A stretch of DNA of 45,971 bases, taken from Bacteroidales bacterium. Its GTDB lineage: Bacteria > Bacteroidota > Bacteroidia > Bacteroidales > Muribaculaceae. The position numbers and the translations under genes were made by a program. The stretch covers positions 1-45,971 of the forward strand of contig JAQXTJ010000142.1 in NCBI GenBank assembly GCA_029219425.1, given 5' to 3'. Below the pieces are notes generated by a model. It made no database searches. It was not told where the DNA came from and was given only the letters and a program-made list of their open reading frames with translations. Positions within the stretch are counted from its first letter, which is position 1; each line of letters opens with the position of its first letter. Below, in pieces: positions 16,674 to 24,127 of this stretch.

Positions 16674-18830
16674 CTACCTCTCCACGAAGAACTCTATCAC
16701 CCCACCCTGCATAAGCTGCCCATGACTTATCTCGGGCTTCTCGAGCACTGTGCCATTCAGCCTCACCTCGCGCACTGCATAGTGCTCCTTGTCCACTCCG
16801 GGAGCTTTCACCGTGAGCTGCTTGCCACCGGGCAATTCCACCGTGGCCTCCTCAAAGAGCGGAGTGCCAAGCTGGTAGGTGAGGCTCACTGGATCCACGG
16901 GATACAGTCCCAGCGCGCTCCACACGAGCCATGCCGACATCTGTCCGCAATCCTCATTGCCACACAGCCCGGCCGGCGTGTTGCTGTATTGCCCGTGCAT
17001 AATCTCCGACACATAGCGCTGCGTCTTCTCGGGCTTGCCCACATAGTTATATAGATAAGCCACATGGTGGCACGGCTCATTGCCATGCACATATTGCCCT
17101 ATCATGCCTGTGCTGAATATGGGCAGTTCCTCGCCCTCGGCCGGCTTGTAGCTGAAAAGGCTGTCGAGCCGTGCCTCAAAGGCCCCGGCCCCGCCCATTA
17201 GAGCCACCAGCCCCTCCACATCGTGCTGCACCGACCACAGATAGTGCCATGCATTGCTCTCGCAGATATACTCGGTGTAGTCCTCGGCCCTGAACGGCTC
17301 CAAAAACGCCCCATTCTTGAGCCTTGGCTGCATAAAGCCCGTGGCGGGATTCCACACGTTGCGGTAGTTCCTGGCGCGAGTCTCCATAGTGGCCGCCGTG
17401 GCCTCGTCGCCAAGGTGGCGGGCAAGCACGGCGATGCAATGGTCGTCGTAGGCATATTCGAGCGTCTTGCTCAGAGTCCAGTTTTCGCCCTCGCCCTCGG
17501 CATCGGCAGGCACATAGCCAAGCTGCTTGTACTGGCCTATCTGGCGGTAGTCGTCGAGATTTGCGGTTGTCACGCAGGCCGCGAGGGCACGCCTCTGCTC
17601 ATCCTCGGTGAGAAGACCCTTGAGCGACGCCTCGGCAAGCACAGCCGCTGCGTGGTAGCCTATCATCATGTCGGTTTCACTGGCGTGCATGTTCCACACG
17701 GGCAGGCGTCCGTTCTGCTCGGCAAATGCTATGATGCTGCGAGCCATATCGGCGGCACGCTCCGGCTCCAAAATAGTGTAGAGTGGGTGCGCTGCGCGGT
17801 AGGTGTCCCACAGCGAGAAAGTGCTGTAATTGTTCCAGCCCTTTGCCTCATGAATGAGGCTGTCGGGGCCGGGGTAGGCTCCATCCACATCATCGTAGAG
17901 CGTGGGCGCGAGCATTGAGTGATAGAGTGCGGTGTAGAATGTGGTACGCAAGTCCTTGTCGTCGCTCTCCACTTTCACCTTCGAGAGAGCGCAGTTCCAG
18001 GCCTCCTCGGTCGAGGCAAGCACAACGGCAAAGCCGTCGGTCGGCACTTCGGCCTTCAGGTTACGCACTGCCCCTTCCTCGCTCACTGCCGAGAGCGCGG
18101 TGCTCAGCGTGAGCTCACCCTTTGAGACTGCAAGATTGAAGCGCAGTGTCACCACCGAATCTTGCTCGAGCGAGGCTATGGGCTGCGAGAATCGCGAGCA
18201 GAAGTAGAGCTTCTGGTTGCGTGCCCAGCCGTCGCTGAAGCGGTAGCCCACAAGCGTCACCGAGTCGCGCTGCTCCACATGCCATGCGAGCGTGCGGTCC
18301 CAGTTGGTGGCCTTGCTCAGATTGAGCACCACCATTGCACTGTCGGGCTTGTTGTGGTAGGTGTATCGCTGCACGCCACAGCGTGGCGTGGCTGTGAGTT
18401 CCACGTCAATATTGTAGTCGGTGAGATGCACACGGTAATATCCGGCCCATGCCTCCTCGCTGCTGTGGGCAAACTTGGAGTGCAGCCCCAGCGGCGCCTC
18501 GGCAATGCTTAGAGGCTCCACGGCAGGCATGAAGGAAATATCGTAGAGGTCGCCGGCTCCAGTGCCACTCAGGTGGGTGTGGCTGAATCCGGCTATCGTG
18601 GAGTCGGGATAGAAATATCCGGCTATGCGGTCCCAGCCGGGCAGTCCGTTGTCGGGACTGAGTTGCACCATTCCATGCGGTGCCTGTGCTCCGGGATATG
18701 TGTTACCGGTGAAATCCGTTCCTATCATGGGATTCACCTCATGCGACAAGTTTTCCACGTTTCCGCCCTGCCTTGCAGAGCACGATGCCATAAGGCCGGC
18801 TGCCAGTAAAAGTCCTAAATATTTCATCAA
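16674..18830 (-). CDS. GH92 family alpha-mannosidase, lipoprotein (alpha-1,2-type signature)
   Basis: 718 residues (or 717 from the second ATG at 18827), with a lipoprotein signal (AAGLMASCSARQ). GH92 elements in order: VNPMIGTDFTGNTYPGAQAPHGM, GFSHTHLSGTGAGD, FYTALYHSML, ICESNAWHYLW near residue 521 with the acid Glu, YVHGNEPCHH near 580, GNEDCGQMSAWLVWSALGLYPVDP near 620 with the base Asp. The Glu in HGNEP matches the +1-subsite Glu of B. thetaiotaomicron BT3990, an alpha-1,2-mannosidase, so trimming of outer alpha-1,2-mannose from high-mannose glycan is the best guess. It is the first gene of the locus; the 261 bases upstream separate it from oxyR. Activity is known for the family; the linkage is inference from memory of that motif. 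Confidence 0.92.
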   Translation of the reverse strand: MMKYLGLLLAAGLMASCSARQGGNVENLSHEVNPMIGTDFTGNTYPGAQAPHGMVQLSPDNGLPGWDRIAGYFYPDSTIAGFSHTHLSGTGAGDLYDISFMPAVEPLSIAEAPLGLHSKFAHSSEEAWAGYYRVHLTDYNIDVELTATPRCGVQRYTYHNKPDSAMVVLNLSKATNWDRTLAWHVEQRDSVTLVGYRFSDGWARNQKLYFCSRFSQPIASLEQDSVVTLRFNLAVSKGELTLSTALSAVSEEGAVRNLKAEVPTDGFAVVLASTEEAWNCALSKVKVESDDKDLRTTFYTALYHSMLAPTLYDDVDGAYPGPDSLIHEAKGWNNYSTFSLWDTYRAAHPLYTILEPERAADMARSIIAFAEQNGRLPVWNMHASETDMMIGYHAAAVLAEASLKGLLTEDEQRRALAACVTTANLDDYRQIGQYKQLGYVPADAEGEGENWTLSKTLEYAYDDHCIAVLARHLGDEATAATMETRARNYRNVWNPATGFMQPRLKNGAFLEPFRAEDYTEYICESNAWHYLWSVQHDVEGLVALMGGAGAFEARLDSLFSYKPAEGEELPIFSTGMIGQYVHGNEPCHHVAYLYNYVGKPEKTQRYVSEIMHGQYSNTPAGLCGNEDCGQMSAWLVWSALGLYPVDPVSLTYQLGTPLFEEATVELPGGKQLTVKAPGVDKEHYAVREVRLNGTVLEKPEISHGQLMQGGVIEFFVER

Positions 18831-19091
18831 GAATATATATTGTCAGTTAATAATCACCATATTAAAAAACACATAATTAATATAGTAACACCCCACTCGC
18901 CGAAAACACCTACTCCTCATCCCCGATATTTTTTCTCTCGGGAATACACATTGCCATCGCCACTCATCAAAGTGTGCGGTGGCACTTATGATTGAGGCAT
19001 CTCATTTCTCAATCCATTGTTTTTTATTCTGCAATATTACAACATTATCTGCTATTACACAAATAATAGCTCGTATATTTGCCCTACCACA
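18831..19091. other. Intergenic region between oxyR and the PUL, with hairpins
   Basis: This gap must hold the end of the oxyR transcript and the start of the PUL transcript, both on the minus strand. It contains GCTATTA/TAATAGC (19051-19070, perfect 7-bp stem), a longer imperfect 12-bp stem at 18952-18984 with a six-base loop, and a CCCGA/TCGGG stem at 18922-18942. None is followed by a strong U-run. No TAnnTTTG box with a good -33 partner precedes the GH92 gene, which would fit use of the ECF sigma factor here. Confidence 0.4.
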
Positions 19092-20018
19092 TCAGATGCG
19101 CTGCTCCGTGTTGTTGAGGCGGAGCATACGGGGCGGCACAGCGCGGCGAATGGCTTCTTCGAGGAGTGAGCGCACGGCATTGCGCACGAATGCCTTTGAG
19201 GTGACGAGCACAATCTCACGCGTGGGAATGGGCACTGCAAACGGGCGCACAAGCTCTCGCTGCTGGCTGTTGAGCTGATCGAGTGCAAGCTCGGGGATGA
19301 ACGTCACGCCCTTTCCACCCTCCACTATGCGCATAAAGGTCTCTATGCTCCCAAGCATATAGGCCTCCTTGCTCTCACGGGCAGCCTTCAAGTTGCAGAA
19401 TTTCACAAGCTGGTCGCGGAAGCAGTGCCCCTCGTCGAGCAGCCACAAAAACTCATTGTTGAGGTCGTGGGTCTTTATCGTCTTGCGCGAGAAAAGGGCG
19501 TCGGGACGGGAAACGTAGGCAAGAAACTGCTCATAGTAGAGCGTGGTGGCAGCGAATCCATCGAGGTCGCCCAGATTCACCATAATTGCAGCGTCGATGT
19601 CACCGCGTGCAAGAGCCGTCTTCATCGCCGACGTCTTCATCTCCACCACACGCAGGTCGAGCTCGGGGTTCTGCTCGCAAAGCCGTGGGAAGAAGCGCGG
19701 TATGAGATAGGGAGCAATGGTGGGCAAGATTCCAAGACGGAACTTGCCTGCGACACACCCTTTCTGCTCGGCAACGATTTCCCTTATGCGCCGCGCCTCG
19801 AGCAGCACCCTGCGCGCCTGCTCCACCACCTGCGTGCCCACAGCCGTGGGTGACACCTGCTGCGATGTGCGCTCAAAGAGACGCACATCGAGCTCGGCCT
19901 CGAGCTTCTGTATCATGGCACTCAGCGTGGGCTGAGTGACGCCACACTGCTCGGCAGCTTTCGCAAAATGCCTGTGCTCATACACCGCATCGATATACTC
20001 AAGTTGTTGAAGCGTCAT
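19092..20018 (-). CDS. oxyR: OxyR, LysR-family hydrogen peroxide sensor
   Basis: 308 residues. The N-terminal winged helix-turn-helix (1-60) has the OxyR/LysR signature HFAKAAEQCGVTQPTLSAMIQKLEAEL. The effector domain carries two cysteines in DEGHCFRDQLVKFC (near residues 198 and 207), with the same nine-residue separation as Cys199 and Cys208 of Escherichia coli OxyR and the same GHCxRDQ context. The redox switch is therefore intact. It should activate peroxide-defence genes on oxidation. It is transcribed away from rubrerythrin; a TAATTTTG -7 box at 20097-20090 with GTTG about 21 bases upstream is its likely promoter, and an OxyR-like site lies just beyond it at 20134-20165. Confidence 0.93.
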   Translation of the reverse strand: MTLQQLEYIDAVYEHRHFAKAAEQCGVTQPTLSAMIQKLEAELDVRLFERTSQQVSPTAVGTQVVEQARRVLLEARRIREIVAEQKGCVAGKFRLGILPTIAPYLIPRFFPRLCEQNPELDLRVVEMKTSAMKTALARGDIDAAIMVNLGDLDGFAATTLYYEQFLAYVSRPDALFSRKTIKTHDLNNEFLWLLDEGHCFRDQLVKFCNLKAARESKEAYMLGSIETFMRIVEGGKGVTFIPELALDQLNSQQRELVRPFAVPIPTREIVLVTSKAFVRNAVRSLLEEAIRRAVPPRMLRLNNTEQRI

Positions 20019-20089
20019 AATATTCTGTCCTTTACATTCTATTGGTTTGATATGCGACAGCGTGCGTGCAACACCTCACGTTGTCATTG

Positions 20090-20097
20090 CAAAATTA
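20090..20097 (-). promoter_or_regulatory. Probable oxyR promoter -7 box
   Basis: TAATTTTG on the minus strand matches TAnnTTTG. GTTG at 20122-20119 is a fair -33 element at a 21-base gap. The start would leave an oxyR leader of about 65 bases. Confidence 0.5.
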
Positions 20098-20133
20098 AGA
20101 AAAAACTTCGTCAGCCACAACAAAAAAGCCCAA

Positions 20134-20165
20134 TAGATTATTTCTATCATTTTATAGAAATATTA
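20134..20165. promoter_or_regulatory. Putative OxyR operator between oxyR and rubrerythrin
   Basis: The plus strand reads ATAG-N7-CTAT (20134-20148), exactly the half-site spacing of the OxyR consensus, then after six bases another ATAG (20155-20158) with a poor fourth quarter. The consensus has seven bases between the two pairs, so this is one short. The site directly precedes the -33 element of the rubrerythrin promoter, the position expected for activation, and also lies upstream of the oxyR promoter. Confidence 0.6.
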
Positions 20166-20166
20166 A

Positions 20167-20198
20167 TTTGAATTTTCCGGCAATCTTGCTTATCTTTG
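20167..20198 (+). promoter_or_regulatory. Rubrerythrin promoter (-33 TTTG, -7 TATCTTTG)
   Basis: TTTG at 20167-20170 and TATCTTTG at 20191-20198 are 20 bases apart, a textbook Bacteroidota promoter. Transcription should begin near 20205, leaving a leader of about 100 bases before the ATG at 20304. Confidence 0.75.
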
Positions 20199-20303
20199 CA
20201 GGCGAAAAGGCAGCGGAGGTGCTGAGACAATCGCATATTTTCATCACCGGCAGCCTTTGACGAATAAACAATTTATTTACGACTAAACAGACAACAAGAG
20301 ATT

Positions 20304-20846
20304 ATGAAAGAATTGAAAGGAACAAAGACCGAGAAGAACCTCATGGAAGCCTTTGCCGGCGAGTCGATGGCACGCAACAAATATTCTTATTTCGCATCGA
20401 AGGCAAAGAAAGACGGATACCAGCAGATTGCCGCTCTCTTCGAGGAAACAGCCCAGAATGAGAAAGAGCACGCAAAGCTGTGGTTCAAGTATCTCGAGGG
20501 CGGTGCCGTGAAAGACACAATGGCCAACCTCAAGGCTGCCGCCGAGGGTGAGAACTATGAGTGGACCAATATGTACGACCGCATGGCTCAGGAGGCCGAG
20601 GAAGAAGGCTTCATCGAAATAGCCGCCAAGATGCGTGGAGTGGCTGCCATCGAGAAGCACCACGAAGAGCGCTATCTTGCCCTGCTCAAGAACATAGAGG
20701 ACGGCGTGGTATTCTCGCGCGAAGGCGACACCATCTGGAAATGCCGCAACTGCGGACACATCGTGGTGGGCAAGCAGGCTCCCGAAATTTGCCCCGTGTG
20801 CGCACACCCACAGAGCTATTTCGAAATCAACGCCGAGAACTACTAA
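20304..20846 (+). CDS. rbr: Rubrerythrin
   Basis: 180 residues, normal for the family. Residues 1-140 form the ferritin-like four-helix diiron domain with Glu20 (AGES), Glu53-x-x-His56 (NEKEH), the [13 protein letters not shown] segment and the second motif IEKHHEERY. Residues 150-175 form a rubredoxin domain with CRNCG and CPVCAHP as iron ligands. Rubrerythrin reduces hydrogen peroxide in the cytoplasm of anaerobes with electrons passed through the rubredoxin centre. Divergence from oxyR with an OxyR-like site between them supports peroxide induction. A terminator follows directly, so it is monocistronic. Confidence 0.96.
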   Translation: MKELKGTKTEKNLMEAFAGESMARNKYSYFASKAKKDGYQQIAALFEETAQNEKEHAKLWFKYLEGGAVKDTMANLKAAAEGENYEWTNMYDRMAQEAEEEGFIEIAAKMRGVAAIEKHHEERYLALLKNIEDGVVFSREGDTIWKCRNCGHIVVGKQAPEICPVCAHPQSYFEINAENY

Positions 20847-20873
20847 TCTCGAGTGTTCCAAAACTACTAAAAA

Positions 20874-20917
20874 AGAGGCTGTGTCGTAATTGAGGTTTAC
20901 GGCGCAGCCTCTTTGTT
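20874..20917 (+). terminator. Rubrerythrin terminator
   Basis: AGAGGCTG at 20874 pairs with the GCAGCCTCT region ending at 20912, with further partial pairing inside, and is followed by a T-rich TTGTTTTATG stretch. Confidence 0.8.
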
Positions 20918-20956
20918 TTATGTTTTACAGCATGTTTTTACAGCTCATTATAAAAA

Positions 20957-20992
20957 TGATGATGCGCCTATTTTGACACAGCCGCATCATCA
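20957..20992 (-). terminator. Terminator overlapping the end of the 57-residue gene
   Basis: TGATGATGCG (20992-20983 on the minus strand) pairs perfectly with CGCATCATCA (20966-20957) over a 16-base loop and is followed on that strand by TTTTTATAAT. The first arm begins with the stop codon of the small gene. Confidence 0.7.
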
Positions 20993-21163
20993 ATCCATAT
21001 CGCCTCCCATCCATGGGAGACCGATTCGTTTCTTCGGGTCATGGTAGGTGGTCTTGTTGCGTTTTGGCCGGTTATACTTACCCTTAGGGTCCATAAGCAT
21101 CGACAGCACAACCGCCAATATCACCAATGCGCCAAACATCATTACATATTCCCAAAAATCCAT
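20990..21163 (-). CDS. 57-residue single-pass membrane protein, unknown function
   Basis: The minus strand encodes 57 residues from ATG at 21163 to TGA at 20990. A hydrophobic helix (about 8-24, MMFGALVILAVVLSMLM) is followed by a basic, proline- and glycine-containing tail with YNRPKRNKTTYHDPKKR and a terminal WMGGDMD. No family is recognised. Its reality is supported by a promoter of the Bacteroidota type ending 25 bases upstream, a terminator placed exactly at the stop codon, and a protein-like composition. It is probably an inner-membrane protein with the basic tail in the cytoplasm. It is read separately from the gene upstream at 21223. Confidence 0.75.
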   Translation of the reverse strand: MDFWEYVMMFGALVILAVVLSMLMDPKGKYNRPKRNKTTYHDPKKRIGLPWMGGDMD

Positions 21164-21188
21164 ATCGAAGTTATTATATATATTTCTG

Positions 21189-21220
21189 CAAATATATGAA
21201 TTTATTGTACAATAAGCAAC
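21189..21220 (-). promoter_or_regulatory. Promoter of the 57-residue gene with a palindrome in the spacer
   Basis: TATATTTG (21196-21189, minus) is the -7 box and GTTG (21220-21217) the -33 element, 20 bases apart. Between them lies a perfect 14-base palindrome, TTATTGTACAATAA (21202-21215), in the position of a repressor operator. Transcription would start about 19 bases before the ATG. Confidence 0.65.
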
Positions 21221-21222
21221 AG

Positions 21223-21525
21223 TTATCTTTTTCGGAGAATCCAGCCGCTTATGCAGTCGGCGTGGATGAAGTGGTAGCGGTAGCCGGCGGTGGCCATATA
21301 GTTGGCTATCTCGTTGGTCTCGGCATCGTAAACCGGCTCAAGCTCAAGCACCATCGACTCGGTTGACACGAGGATGTCGGTTTCGGCGTTGTAGGTTTCA
21401 GCAGGCTCAAATCCGGCGAGGTAGCCGTCCATGGCAGCCTTCAGGCCGGGCTTCACGATACATTCGTCGAGGCGGTTGGCGATGATTGCCTCACGCTCTT
21501 CATGTGTAAGTTCGCGGGGTCTCAT
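21223..21525 (-). CDS. 100-residue hypothetical protein with a strong Shine-Dalgarno site
   Basis: 100 residues, acidic in the middle (ETDILVSTESMVLELEPVYDAETNEIANYM) and ending GYRYHFIHADCISGWILRKR. No signal peptide or membrane helix is visible and no family is recognised. The start at 21525 is preceded by AAAGGAGGTG, a near-perfect anti-16S match that is unusual for Bacteroidota, where such sites are rare. Its ATG overlaps the stop codon of an upstream hydrophobic frame as ATGA, so the two are translationally coupled. The unusual start region and place next to tRNA-Val suggest acquired DNA. Confidence 0.6.
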   Translation of the reverse strand: MRPRELTHEEREAIIANRLDECIVKPGLKAAMDGYLAGFEPAETYNAETDILVSTESMVLELEPVYDAETNEIANYMATAGYRYHFIHADCISGWILRKR

Positions 21526-21726
21526 AACTCACCTCCTTTCCGGGCTGAGATTGCGGCCATGCCGAGTGACATGGATAGTGTGGCACTGGTGGCGGTAACG
21601 CCGAAGCTGTCGCCCACGAGCGACACAAGGAATACCACGCACAGTGTAGCACTCGCGCCGATGAGAGCGGTGGAGTGGCGGCGTGCATAGCCGGCGGTGC
21701 GGATTGATACGAGCCATTGCTTTCAT
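21522..21726 (-). pseudogene. Small hydrophobic reading frame, start lost or frameshifted
   Basis: One minus-strand frame ends at 21522 and reads back through a convincing membrane protein: RTAGYARRHSTALIGASATL, then CVVFLVSLVGDSFGV and MSLGMAAISARKGGEL. It has no in-frame ATG or GTG before the hydrophobic part, and a stop at 21725-21723. A good start (ATGAAAGCAATGGCT at 21726) lies in the adjacent frame, so a one-base shift near 21705-21715 would restore a protein of about 67 residues. It is either a broken gene, a sequencing error or a programmed shift. It couples to the 100-residue gene through an ATGA overlap. Confidence 0.45.
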
Positions 21727-21782
21727 ATCCGACAAGCGGCTGCTCCGCAAGCCGGAATGCTTCGGGGGGTGGGAGATGAAAA

Positions 21783-21813
21783 AAGCACTTACGGTCATTC
21801 CGTAAGTGCTTTA
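21783..21813 (-). terminator. Terminator of tRNA-Val
   Basis: AAAGCACTTACGG and CCGTAAGTGCTTT form a perfect 13-bp stem with a 5-base loop. On the minus strand it is followed by a T-run and stands 12 bases after the tRNA 3' end. Confidence 0.8.
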
Positions 21814-21824
21814 TTTTCTGTGGT

Positions 21825-21898
21825 GGGCGCTGACGGATTCGAACCGCCGACCCTCTGCTTGTAAGGCAGACGCTCTGAACCAGCTGAGCTAAGCGCCC
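21825..21898 (-). tRNA. tRNA-Val (anticodon TAC)
   Basis: The minus strand folds as a cloverleaf: acceptor GGGCGCT/AGCGCCC, D-arm GCTC/GAGC, anticodon stem TCTGC/GCAGA with loop CTTACAA (anticodon TAC), and T-arm with TTCGAAT. Discriminator A is followed by an encoded CCA (3' end extends to 21822). A TACCTTTG promoter and a terminator flank it, so it is a single-gene unit. Confidence 0.96.
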
Positions 21899-21956
21899 TC
21901 GATGCTTTCGTTTTTGTTTGGGTAACCTCGTGAGGTGTTTCCCTTGAAAAGCGATG

Positions 21957-21988
21957 CAAAGGTATGGACTTTTTTTGAATCCTCCAAA
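21957..21988 (-). promoter_or_regulatory. tRNA-Val promoter (-33 TTTG, -7 TACCTTTG)
   Basis: TACCTTTG at 21964-21957 and TTTG at 21988-21985 on the minus strand are 20 bases apart, a full Bacteroidota promoter about 60 bases upstream of the mature tRNA 5' end. Confidence 0.75.
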
Positions 21989-22316
21989 TTTTTCGGCAAA
22001 AAATTTTCATTTTTGTGTGATTTTTTTGAAAATTGGGCCAAATTCACTGGAATTTGCGCAAAATGAGCCTTGATTGGCCGAAAAATGTGTGGCTGGCATA
22101 AAATTTTGGGGGTTATGAGTGGGTAGTTTCGTGGTTTTATAGTAAATTTGCACGAATAATCGCTATGATGTGCCGGTATGTGTGCGCAATGAGATTTTTT
22201 CTGTGTGATGTGGCGGCAAGGCGAGATATAAATTTTGCAGGCTGTAAGCCATGTGCAGTGGGCTTGCAATGTGAATATGATTTATAAAATACAAAGATAC
22301 AACAGTAAATCGGATT
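21989..22316. other. AT-rich intergenic region before aspS
   Basis: No gene is seen here. TAAATTTG at 22143-22150 could be the -7 box of aspS, although no good -33 element lies 20 bases before it; the leader would then be about 160 bases. An AAGCC/GGCTT stem near 22245-22270 lies in that leader. The rest is T- and A-rich sequence without recognisable structure. Confidence 0.35.
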
Positions 22317-24089
22317 ATGTTTAGAACTAAGACGTGTGGAGAGCTTCGCATTGCTAATGTGGGCGAAGTGGTGAAGCTGGCAGGCTGGGTGCAGCGTGTC
22401 CGCAAGATGGGTGGCATGACGTTTGTTGACATGCGCGACCGTTATGGCATCACCCAGATAGTATTCAACAATGAGGTGGATGCTGCGCTGTGCGACGCTG
22501 CCAATCATCTGGGCCGTGAGTTTGTGGTTCAGGTGGAGGGCACAGTGGCCGAGCGACAGAGCAAGAACTTGAACATACCCACCGGTGAGATTGAGATTAT
22601 CGCCGGCAAGCTCACTGTGCTCAACCGCAGCGAGGTTCCGCCTTTCACCATTGAGGACAACACCGATGGCGGCGACGACATTCGCATGCAATACCGCTAC
22701 CTCGACTTGCGCCGCTCGGCCGTGCGCCGCAACCTGGAGTTGCGCCACAAGATGGGATTTGAGCTGCGCCGCTATCTCAATGAGAAGGGATTTCTCGAGG
22801 TTGAGACCCCGATTCTTATTAAATCCACTCCCGAGGGCGCACGCGACTTTGTGGTGCCTTCGCGCATGAATCCGGGTCAGTTCTACGCTCTGCCACAGTC
22901 GCCGCAGCTCTACAAGCAGCTGCTTATGGTGGCAGGCTTCGACCGCTACTTCCAGATAGCAAAGTGCTTCCGCGATGAGGACCTCCGAGCCGACCGCCAG
23001 CCCGAGTTCACACAGATTGACTGCGAAATGTCGTTTGTGGAGCAGGAGGACGTGCTGCAAATGTTTGAGGGCCTGGTGAAGCACATTTTCAAATATGTGC
23101 GCAATGTGGATTTCGACTATGCCTTCCCTCGCATGACGTGGGCCGACGCTATGAAATACTATGGCAGCGACAAGCCCGACATTCGCTTTGGCATGAAATT
23201 CGTGGAGCTGAAAGACCTTACCGAAGGTAGGAACTTTGTGGTATTCGACAGCGCCGAGTATGTGGGCGGAATATGCGCCGAGGGCTGTGCCGGATACACT
23301 CGCAAGCAGATTGATGAGCTCACCGAGTTTGTGAAGCGCCCACAAATCGGCGCCAAGGGACTTGTGTGGGTGAAGATGGAGGCCGATGGCTCAATGAAGA
23401 GCAGCGTGGGCAAATTCTATGGCGACGACGAGCTGAGGGCATGGGCCGAGCGATTTGGCGCTAAGCCGGGCGACCTCATGCTTATTCTTGCCGGAAAGAC
23501 GATGCCCACACGCAAGGCACTCAACGAGCTTCGCCTTGAGATGGGCAACCGCCTGGGACTTCGCGACAAGAACGTGTTTGCCCCGCTGTGGGTGGTTGAC
23601 TTCCCCATGTTTGAGTGGGACGAGGAGACACAGCGCTTCTATGCAATGCACCACCCCTTCACCAAGCCCAAGGACGAGGACATCCCAATGCTCGACAGCG
23701 ACACAGGCAACGTGCGGGCCAATGCCTACGACATGGTGATTAATGGCGTGGAGCTTGGCGGAGGTAGCCTGCGTATCTACGACCCCAAACTTCAGGACAA
23801 GATGTTTGAGCTTCTCGGCTTCACCGAAGAGAAGGCTCAGGACCAGTTTGGCTTCTTGATGGAGGCATTCAAATATGGAGCACCGCCTCACGCCGGACTG
23901 GCATTCGGCTTCGACCGCTTCGTGTCGATGCTTGCCGGCCTCGACAGTATTCGCGACACCATAGCCTTCCCTAAGAACAATTCGGGCCGCGACATGATGA
24001 ACGATGCTCCGGGCAATATCGACGACAGCCAGCTCGAAGAGCTTTTCATAAAGCTCGATGAAGAACGGCTTAAAAAAGTGAGGAATTAG
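22317..24089 (+). CDS. aspS: Aspartyl-tRNA synthetase
   Basis: 590 residues, typical for bacterial AspRS. The N-terminal OB-fold ([35 protein letters not shown]) binds the anticodon. The class II core has motif 2 in [19 protein letters not shown] and motif 3 in [13 protein letters not shown], and the bacterial GAD-type insert lies in between (about 290-420). It charges tRNA-Asp in the cytoplasm. It heads a plus-strand group with the Nif3-like gene 38 bases downstream and the zinc-ribbon gene after that. Confidence 0.98.
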   Translation: MFRTKTCGELRIANVGEVVKLAGWVQRVRKMGGMTFVDMRDRYGITQIVFNNEVDAALCDAANHLGREFVVQVEGTVAERQSKNLNIPTGEIEIIAGKLTVLNRSEVPPFTIEDNTDGGDDIRMQYRYLDLRRSAVRRNLELRHKMGFELRRYLNEKGFLEVETPILIKSTPEGARDFVVPSRMNPGQFYALPQSPQLYKQLLMVAGFDRYFQIAKCFRDEDLRADRQPEFTQIDCEMSFVEQEDVLQMFEGLVKHIFKYVRNVDFDYAFPRMTWADAMKYYGSDKPDIRFGMKFVELKDLTEGRNFVVFDSAEYVGGICAEGCAGYTRKQIDELTEFVKRPQIGAKGLVWVKMEADGSMKSSVGKFYGDDELRAWAERFGAKPGDLMLILAGKTMPTRKALNELRLEMGNRLGLRDKNVFAPLWVVDFPMFEWDEETQRFYAMHHPFTKPKDEDIPMLDSDTGNVRANAYDMVINGVELGGGSLRIYDPKLQDKMFELLGFTEEKAQDQFGFLMEAFKYGAPPHAGLAFGFDRFVSMLAGLDSIRDTIAFPKNNSGRDMMNDAPGNIDDSQLEELFIKLDEERLKKVRN

Positions 24090-24127
24090 GAGTTGTTTCT
24101 TTAATACTGTATTTTCATCTATAATAA

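Noticed and set aside
21529..21798. 89-residue minus-strand frame beginning MTVSAFFISH
   Set aside because: It runs through the tRNA-Val terminator and is Arg/His/Pro-rich without protein-like pattern; the adjacent hydrophobic frame is the more plausible coding one.
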